NCBI GenBank assembly: GCA_964536085.1
Contig: CAZHWR010000062.1
Location: 1-8,664 of the forward strand
Length of the DNA stretch: 8,664 bases
Origin: CAZHWR01 sp964536085
Lineage (GTDB): Bacteria > Bacillota > Clostridia > Oscillospirales > Ruminococcaceae
Reading direction: 5' to 3'
Shown: piece by piece, positions 1 through 4,417 of the stretch
Numbering within the stretch: the stretch's first letter is position 1
Layout: each line of letters starts with the position of its first letter
Translations under genes and position numbers: made by a program
Notes under the pieces: model-generated
Database searches by the model: none
Seen by the model: the letters and a program-made list of their open reading frames with translations, nothing else
Told to the model about the DNA's origin: nothing

Positions 1-110
1 AATACGTTGTCAATAAAAAAGGCGTAGTCCAGAAAAGCAAGAAGTCCGTCAAGGTCGGCAAGAAGACCTACAGGACAAATAAGAAAGGCGTTGCTGCGCT
101 GAAAAAATAA
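1..110 (+). CDS. C-terminal end of an exoprotein with the shared lysine-rich repeat tail (5' truncated by window)
   Basis: Only the last 35 codons are visible, in the frame starting at base 3 and ending with TAA at 108-110. The peptide has the pattern YVVNKKGVVQ, then KSVKVGKKTYR, then GVAALKK at the end. It matches the last 35 residues of the phosphatase encoded at 500-3850 except for one Ala/Thr difference, and 106 of 110 bases are identical to 3741-3850. Three of the four base changes are silent. The segment has about 13 lysines and no acidic residue. By comparison with its two downstream neighbours, the missing body is probably a signal-peptide-bearing, multi-domain surface protein, but nothing in the window shows its function. 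A terminator follows 11 bases after the stop, so it is not co-transcribed with the next gene by design. Confidence 0.93.
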   Translation, partial: YVVNKKGVVQKSKKSVKVGKKTYRTNKKGVAALKK

Positions 111-120
111 GATAATAATA

Positions 121-157
121 AAAATCGGCTGCGGTTTTACCCGGCAGCCGGTTTTTA
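121..157 (+). terminator. Rho-independent terminator of the first gene
   Basis: CGGCTGC at 126-132 pairs perfectly with GCAGCCG at 144-150 across an 11-base loop. The stem is followed by GTTTTTA, and the run of A upstream (121-124) can pair into the U tract. It sits 11 bases beyond the stop codon. Confidence 0.9.
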
Positions 158-213
158 CTGTCCAAAAAAACATCAATAATTAAACCACTTGTATATAATT
201 TTTGTGGATAACG

Positions 214-249
214 GTCAAATTAGGTTACTTTTTTTGTCAAATTAGGTCA
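214..249 (+). promoter_or_regulatory. Operator-like direct repeats upstream of the phosphatase gene
   Basis: The 12-mer GTCAAATTAGGT occurs twice without mismatch, at 214-225 and 236-247, with a start-to-start distance of 22 bp (about two helical turns) and a T7 tract between the copies. At a finer scale there are four GTCA/GTTA half-sites at 214, 224, 236 and 246, spaced 10, 12 and 10 bp. The array abuts the proposed -35 box. The same arrangement recurs at 4240-4275 before the next gene. Direct repeats with this spacing next to a promoter are typical of sites for response regulators with winged-helix DNA-binding domains. Which regulator binds here is not shown. Confidence 0.65.
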
Positions 250-277
250 TTGAATAATAATTTTAAAAATATATAAT
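250..277 (+). promoter_or_regulatory. Predicted sigma-A-type promoter of the phosphatase gene
   Basis: A consensus -10 box TATAAT lies at 272-277 and a -35-like TTGAAT at 250-255, separated by 16 bases. Transcription would start near 284 and give a leader of about 215 bases. The aligned position upstream of the 4418 gene also has a perfect TATAAT, which supports the call. Confidence 0.7.
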
Positions 278-283
278 AGCATT

Positions 284-499
284 GATCAAAGTTAAACTGA
301 TCTTTCGTAATTAACCGATTCTGCAGAGATGGAAAATGCCGAAGCACAATCGGATTTCAGTTTCTCTGCATTTCTGCTTTAAAGCAAGCCCCTGTTTACT
401 TTGATTAATAAACTGAAAGAATGCCGCCGTGGGATAAAGGAGTTTTCTTTTTATCAGATCTGATTCGGAATTTATTTCGGCGGCAGAAAGAGGATTGTT
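284..499 (+). other. Long structured 5' leader of the phosphatase gene (candidate cis-regulatory RNA)
   Basis: The roughly 215-base interval between the predicted transcription start and the ATG has no convincing reading frame but several complementary segments. Bases 285-297 pair with 394-405 (12 pairs, one bulge) and enclose a small domain. Inside it, CCGATT (315-320) pairs with AATCGG (348-353), and TGCAGAGA (322-329) pairs with TCTCTGCA (363-370). The order of these arms is interleaved, so together they would form a pseudoknot. A 12-bp palindrome follows at 375-386. Nearer the gene, TGCCGCCG (422-429) pairs with CGGCGGCA (478-485), ending 3 bases before the ribosome binding site, and the 12-bp palindrome ATCAGATCTGAT lies in its loop at 453-464. 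I do not recognise a known riboswitch class. Confidence 0.4.
489..494 (+). promoter_or_regulatory. Ribosome binding site deciding the start at 500
   Basis: AGAGGA at 489-494 lies five bases before ATG at 500. The next residues form a textbook signal peptide, so this start is preferred over any later one. A second purine-rich AAAGGAG (436-442) lies in the leader loop but has no suitable start after it in this frame. Confidence 0.85.
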
Positions 500-3400
500 A
501 TGAAACGGTTTTTGTCTTCTCTTACCGCGCTTGTGATTTTGCTTACTTGGTTTGCCATACCGAGCCTGGCAGACGGCACAAAAGAAGATTTTGTGCTGGA
601 AAGCTTTTCGGAGAGCTTTGACAGCACGCTTATGAGTCCGAACTCAAATACGGGCTATGCGCTTCCGACCTTTGAATCAACAACAGAGCACACCGAGGAC
701 GGTGTGGGGCTGAAGGTGAATTGGGAGGTAACAAGCACCCAAAACGCTAAAGTGCATCAAATGACTCCTACGGCTGAATGGTCAACGAGTACGTTTGCCG
801 AAAAGGCGTTGGAATATGAATATCTGCGTTTGTGGCTCAGCAACCCGACTCCAAATCATGTTGATTTGACCATACGCCTTTTTTCGGCAGACACCAAGGT
901 GTTCTTTAAAGGCGATAACGCGATTGTCACTGATTCTAACGGCGACCGGATTACCGTTTCTACCGGGAACGTCACCGAATCGGGTGAAAACAGTTCCATT
1001 GTAATTCCGGCTGAATTTGAAGGCTGGATAGCGTATCCTATCAGCACCGAGGCGACTGAGGGAGCGCGCGGACGCGTCAATTTAGAAAATTTCAGTGTAG
1101 TCAATCAGATTGAAATTGACGTCCGCCGTACTGAAACCTCGCAGAGCGGGCTTTATTATGTACTGGACAATCTAACGCTGTCCGATTCAGCGTATATTCC
1201 CAATTCAAGCGCTTCGGATTCTGTAACTCCGCCCGATCCTGTTCAGGGTACGCTGATGCTTGAGAATTTTACCGATTACACCGATTTTTCGCAGATCAAG
1301 CCAAACGATAACACTTCTATAGGTTATGCGTCCCCGACCTTTGAAACGACCGAGATCGGCACAGACGAAGGCACGGGTCTGAGGGTGAATTGGGCGTCCG
1401 ACAGCACTCACAGTGCATTTGTTCATCAAATGCTGATGGATGCGGATTGGGCACATACAACTTTCGCACAGAATGCCTCTCAATATGCCTACTTCAGAAT
1501 ATGGGTAAACAATCCGACGTTTGTCCAGCTTCAGCTCACCGTTAGGCTGTACAGTGCAGCAACAAAGGTTTATTTCCGTGCGGACTTAGCCCACGTTTCG
1601 GAAAAGGACGGCAGGGCTATTGAATTTGAAATAGGAAACGCCACTGAATCGGGCGTAAACAGTTCCATCACAATTCCATCGGCATTTTCCGGGTGGGTCG
1701 CATATCCGATTAAATTAGATGCAGTTGTCGGCGCACGCGGACGCGATTCGATAAGCGACTTTTCGGAGGTCACCGATATAGAAATCGACGTTCGCCGCCC
1801 TGAAACGAAGGATCAAGATTCCTATTATGTCTTGGATAACATCTGCCTGTCAAGCGATAATATAGGAACGCCGCAGAGTACCGATGACGGAAGCAACAGT
1901 GATGACGTTGATAACAATGAGCCCATTCAAACCGAGCTGAAAAACGTTATTGTTCTGCTGGGCGACGGTATGGGTCAGGGAATTATGAATGCCGCGCGCG
2001 ATAAGCTCGGAACAAATTTGAAGCTCGACAGTATGTGGTATCAGAATAAATCGGTTGACACCAATAATATCGAGGGCGTGCTGACCGACTCAAGCGCCGG
2101 CGGAACTGCGCTTTCGTGCGGTGTGCGCACGTTAAACGGATATACCGCTGTAGATAAAGATGGCAATACATTGGAAAACATGGTCGAATTTTTCAGCCGC
2201 GCCGGCAAAAAGACGGGAATCGTCACCACATCTTATCTTGTTGACGCGACTCCGACTGCTTTCGGTTCACACGGTATGCGCGGCTCGTATGCATCGCTGG
2301 CACGCGGTCTGTTCAGAAACAACATTTCTGTTTTAATAGGCGGAGGAACAAATTATTTTGGCGGATCTATTGCTTACGACGGCAGCACTTACACGCTGTT
2401 GGATTATGCAAAAACCATTTACGGTTATGAATATATCGATACGCCTGAAGCTCTGCAAAGCTTTAACGGAGACAAGGTTTTGGGTCTGTTCGGATCGAAT
2501 TATATGGATTATGAAGCCCAGCGCACCGATTCGCAGCCGTCTATTACAGAATTAACAGAAAAAGCAATTTCCCTTTTGGAAAATGACGATGGATTTTTCC
2601 TGTTGGTTGAGGGCGGAAACATCGACCACGCGGAACATGCGAACGATCTCGATTTAGCTATCAATGAAATGATTGCCTTTGACAATGCTGTTCAGACTGC
2701 GCTTGATTATTTGGAAGAGCATCCTGATACGCTGGTTGTTGTTTGCGCAGACCATTCAACGGGCGGTCTTGCTAAATCCGGCAACAGTTATTATTTTACT
2801 ACCAATAATCACGATACTTCAAAAACAGTTTGCTTTGCAAGCGGCCTTGGATCAAGATACTTTACGGATATTACCGAATCCGCAAATGTCGGTCAGGCGG
2901 TACGTAAAGCTGCGCTTGAGGTTAAAAGCGGTGAAAATGATAAAGTTCCCGCCGATAAAACAGAGCTTATTAAAGCAATACAAACGGGTCAAAGTCTTAA
3001 TAAGGACGACTATACCGCCGCAAGCTATGCCGCTGTGGAAACAGCTCTTACCAAAGCGCTTCAAGTTGAGGCGGACAATAATCTTTACATTCAGCTTATG
3101 GCAGACGAAGCAACTGAAGCCCTGAATTCGGCAATTTCTAAACTGAAGCTCGCCACGGTAAAAGTTTCCGCAATCATTGTAGATACCGATAAAACTCTGA
3201 ACGTGGGCGAAAGCTTTGAGCTGAATTTACAAATAGTTCCTATGAACGCCACGGACAAAACCGTGACCTTTACAAGCAGCAACGAAGCTGTCGCTACGGT
3301 TGACGTAAACGGCAATGTGACCGCAGTCGGCGCGGGTTCGGCAATTATAACCGCGGCAAGCGTCAGCAACCCCGAGATAACGGCGGTCTGCACAGTCACC

Positions 3401-3850
3401 GTATCCAAGCCCGCCTCGACCACTACGCCCGCGGTTACAAACGGTACGGCTACAGTAAACGGCAAGACGGTACTGTATGTAAACGGCAAGGCTGTTACAG
3501 GCACTAAGGTGGTCACCGTTTCGGGCAAGACCTACGCGGTAGTCGGCGGATATGTCAAGACAGGCAAAATACAGGTTGTTAAGATAGGCTCAAAAAGCTA
3601 TATCGTAAACAAATCGGGCGTTGTGCAAAAAGGTTCCAAGAATAAGCTTGTAAAAGTCGGTTCGAAGTCCTACATCGTCAACAAGTCGGGCGTTGTAATC
3701 AAGGGCAAAAAGAACAAGCTCGTAAAGGTCGGCAAGAAGAAATACGTTGTCAACAAAAAGGGCGTAGTCCAGAAAAGCAAGAAGTCCGTCAAGGTCGGCA
3801 AGAAGACTTACAGGACAAATAAGAAAGGCGTTGCTACGCTGAAAAAATAA
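500..3850 (+). CDS. Secreted multi-modular alkaline phosphatase with surface-attachment tail
   Basis: This is a complete 1116-residue exoprotein. Residues 1-24 are a signal peptide (MKRF, hydrophobic core, cleavage after SLA). Two related beta-rich modules follow at 31-228 and 252-451, then an Asp/Ser-rich linker and an alkaline phosphatase (phosphomonoesterase) domain at about 480-812. Its catalytic residues, numbered against E. coli PhoA, are all visible: GDGMG with D489, nucleophile S531 in TDSSAGG, D582 and T584 in VDATP, R594, E704/D709/H713 in VEGGNIDHAEH, D751-H752 in ADHS, and H771. The PhoA Lys328 position is His710. The domain is compact: about 45 residues are missing between R594 and E704 compared with PhoA, and the last His ligand is only 19 residues after the DH pair. 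A FIVAR domain (820-884), a Big_2 domain (887-970) and the shared lysine-rich tail (975-1116) complete it. There is no sortase motif, SLH domain or dockerin. It is predicted to release phosphate from organic esters outside the cell. The gene has its own promoter and terminator. Confidence 0.95.
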   Translation: MKRFLSSLTALVILLTWFAIPSLADGTKEDFVLESFSESFDSTLMSPNSNTGYALPTFESTTEHTEDGVGLKVNWEVTSTQNAKVHQMTPTAEWSTSTFAEKALEYEYLRLWLSNPTPNHVDLTIRLFSADTKVFFKGDNAIVTDSNGDRITVSTGNVTESGENSSIVIPAEFEGWIAYPISTEATEGARGRVNLENFSVVNQIEIDVRRTETSQSGLYYVLDNLTLSDSAYIPNSSASDSVTPPDPVQGTLMLENFTDYTDFSQIKPNDNTSIGYASPTFETTEIGTDEGTGLRVNWASDSTHSAFVHQMLMDADWAHTTFAQNASQYAYFRIWVNNPTFVQLQLTVRLYSAATKVYFRADLAHVSEKDGRAIEFEIGNATESGVNSSITIPSAFSGWVAYPIKLDAVVGARGRDSISDFSEVTDIEIDVRRPETKDQDSYYVLDNICLSSDNIGTPQSTDDGSNSDDVDNNEPIQTELKNVIVLLGDGMGQGIMNAARDKLGTNLKLDSMWYQNKSVDTNNIEGVLTDSSAGGTALSCGVRTLNGYTAVDKDGNTLENMVEFFSRAGKKTGIVTTSYLVDATPTAFGSHGMRGSYASLARGLFRNNISVLIGGGTNYFGGSIAYDGSTYTLLDYAKTIYGYEYIDTPEALQSFNGDKVLGLFGSNYMDYEAQRTDSQPSITELTEKAISLLENDDGFFLLVEGGNIDHAEHANDLDLAINEMIAFDNAVQTALDYLEEHPDTLVVVCADHSTGGLAKSGNSYYFTTNNHDTSKTVCFASGLGSRYFTDITESANVGQAVRKAALEVKSGENDKVPADKTELIKAIQTGQSLNKDDYTAASYAAVETALTKALQVEADNNLYIQLMADEATEALNSAISKLKLATVKVSAIIVDTDKTLNVGESFELNLQIVPMNATDKTVTFTSSNEAVATVDVNGNVTAVGAGSAIITAASVSNPEITAVCTVTVSKPASTTTPAVTNGTATVNGKTVLYVNGKAVTGTKVVTVSGKTYAVVGGYVKTGKIQVVKIGSKSYIVNKSGVVQKGSKNKLVKVGSKSYIVNKSGVVIKGKKNKLVKVGKKKYVVNKKGVVQKSKKSVKVGKKTYRTNKKGVATLKK
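590..1852 (+). repeat. Tandem pair of about 200-residue beta-sandwich modules in the phosphatase
   Basis: Residues 31-228 (590-1183) and 252-451 (1253-1852) are clear homologues. Both begin with a LE-F segment, share GYA-PTFE, VNW and VHQM near the front, carry TESG-NSS then a GW-AYPI segment in the middle, and end with IEIDVRR followed by YYVLDN. The offset is about 221-223 residues. The closing VLDN-L strand is typical of jelly-roll carbohydrate-binding folds, so substrate or glycan binding is the best guess, but I cannot assign a CBM family. A Pro/Ser-rich spacer separates the copies. Confidence 0.85.
3422..3847 (+). repeat. Lysine-rich C-terminal repeat tail (phosphatase copy)
   Basis: Residues 975-1116 start with a neutral segment (PAVTNGTATVNGKT, then VNGKAVTG) and pass into repeats of the type VKVGxKxYxVNKxGVxxK. 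The G-x-x-x-Y cores fall at G1030, G1054, G1078 and G1100, so the period is 24, 24 and 22 residues. A degenerate earlier copy has Tyr at 1012. The last 98 residues hold 31 Lys and one Arg and no Asp or Glu. The layout faintly recalls choline/glucan-binding repeats, which also use a Tyr-x-x-(Asn/Asp)-x-x-Gly pattern, but it lacks their Trp residues. Binding to anionic wall polymers is an inference. Confidence 0.85.
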
Positions 3851-3863
3851 CTCCTTAATAAAA

Positions 3864-3899
3864 GCAAAAAACGGCGCGAAATCCCGCGCCGTTTTTTGC
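3864..3899 (+). terminator. Strong Rho-independent terminator after the phosphatase gene
   Basis: Bases 3864-3878 (GCAAAAAACGGCGCG) are the exact complement of 3885-3899 (CGCGCCGTTTTTTGC), giving a 15-bp perfect stem with a six-base loop. The GC core is followed by T6 on the + strand and, by symmetry, on the - strand, so it could stop transcription from both sides. It begins 13 bases after the TAA. Confidence 0.95.
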
Positions 3900-3973
3900 G
3901 GCTGTCCGCCTTTTTCGGTATTTTCTACAGATACGCTCTTTTAAGAATGATCCGGTAATATAAAAACATATAT

Positions 3974-4012
3974 TAAAATAATCCCCGATAAAATATCAGT
4001 TGGATTATTTTA
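3974..4012 (+). repeat. AT-rich inverted repeat with a competing alternative pairing
   Basis: TAAAATAATCC (3974-3984) and GGATTATTTTA (4002-4012) are perfect complements with a 17-base loop. A second pairing, GATAAAATA (3987-3995) with TATTTTATC (4006-4014), overlaps the right arm, so the two are mutually exclusive. No poly-U tail or adjacent gene gives it a clear role. The surrounding stretch 3900-4060 is AT-rich and I see no reading frame in it. Confidence 0.5.
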
Positions 4013-4061
4013 TCCGCAATAGATTATTTTTATCAATAATTTAAATCGGAACAACACTTCA

Positions 4062-4205
4062 TCAAGTTTGCTTGGAATATAGCTTGCGACAGATTGCCAC
4101 CAGAGCTTCGAGCGTTAACCCTCAGGGCTTCAGCGGGAGCTTATAACTCACACTGAAACCCTGAACCGAAACCCGCCGCCTTTCAAGCGGGGCATCGGTG
4201 AACAG
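4062..4205 (-). other. GC-rich structured element or decayed peptide-coding remnant
   Basis: This block stands out from AT-rich flanks. On the + strand it folds into two adjacent hairpins. Bases 4122-4133 pair with 4153-4164 (11 of 12 pairs). Then CCGA 4166-4169 pairs with TCGG 4195-4198, nested around CCCGC 4172-4176 with GCGGG 4187-4191. On the - strand one frame reads from 4205 as LFTDAPLERRR, then SVSYKLPLKP, a TGA at 4124-4122, and stays in frame as GLTLEALVAICRKLYSKQT to a TGA at 4064-4062. There is no ATG or ribosome binding site for it. It could be a broken gene end, a dispersed repeat, or a small RNA. I cannot choose between these from one copy. Confidence 0.3.
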
Positions 4206-4239
4206 AATATAAATATAGTAAAAAATAATTCAGGCATTG

Positions 4240-4275
4240 TGCAAATAAGGTTATTTTTTTGGTCAAATTACGTCA
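4240..4275 (+). promoter_or_regulatory. Second copy of the operator-like repeats, upstream of the large exoprotein gene
   Basis: GCAAATAAGGT (4241-4251) and GTCAAATTACGT (4262-4273) form a degenerate direct repeat with the same 22-bp period and the same T7 spacer as the site at 214-249. Aligning 4243-4281 with 217-255 gives 33 identities in 39 bases without gaps, although the genes they precede are unrelated at their 5' ends. GTTA/GTCA half-sites fall at 4250, 4262 and 4272. Conservation between two loci argues for a shared regulator. Confidence 0.65.
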
Positions 4276-4304
4276 TTTAAATAAAAAAATCCAAATGATA
4301 TAAT
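4276..4304 (+). promoter_or_regulatory. Predicted promoter of the large exoprotein gene
   Basis: TATAAT at 4299-4304 with a weak -35-like TTTAAA at 4276-4281 and a 17-base spacer. The -10 aligns with that of the phosphatase promoter when the operators are aligned, with one extra base. The poor -35 box next to the operator would fit a promoter that needs an activator. The predicted leader is about 107 bases and contains the palindromes CCAATTGG (4309-4316, at the start site) and AATACATGTATT (4379-4390). Confidence 0.65.
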
Positions 4305-4400
4305 AAAACCAATTGGAATTGAAATTTATGCTGTCAATTGCGTTTTTATTTATATAATTGTTTGTATTGTTGCGTTATAATACATGTATTTTAAAAGAGT

Positions 4401-4405
4401 GGAGG
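4401..4405 (+). promoter_or_regulatory. Ribosome binding site of the large exoprotein gene, with long spacing
   Basis: GGAGG at 4401-4405 is an excellent Shine-Dalgarno core, but 12 bases separate it from ATG 4418, more than the usual 5-9. No other in-frame start lies closer, and the ATG is followed by a clear signal peptide. Confidence 0.8.
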
Positions 4406-4417
4406 TTTCAAAACGGT

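Noticed and set aside
194..199. TATAAT upstream of the operator
   Set aside because: The region 17 bases upstream (CATCAA) does not resemble a -35 box, and the conserved TATAAT at 272-277 is better supported.
284..420. Known riboswitch class in the phosphatase leader
   Set aside because: I compared it by eye with the c-di-GMP (GEMM) motif and other common classes I remember and found no matching conserved core, so no class name is given.
421..621. 66-codon + strand frame starting MPPWDKG in the phosphatase leader
   Set aside because: It has no ribosome binding site before its ATG, overlaps the signal-peptide region of the real gene in another frame, and its 5' part coincides with the hairpin at 422-485.
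3091..3528. 145-codon - strand frame rich in Val/Thr
   Set aside because: It is the antisense of the FIVAR/Big_2/tail region of the phosphatase, with low-complexity composition mirroring the codons of the + strand gene and no start signal.
3422..3847. Tail as a standard choline-binding/glucan-binding repeat
   Set aside because: Those repeats carry conserved Trp and aromatic pairs (GWxxxxxxWYYF). The present units have a single Tyr and many Lys, so only a distant structural analogy can be claimed.
4376..4381. Another TATAAT close to the start of the large exoprotein gene
   Set aside because: There is no -35 at proper distance and no counterpart upstream of the phosphatase. It is kept only as an alternative if 5' mapping disagrees with 4299-4304.
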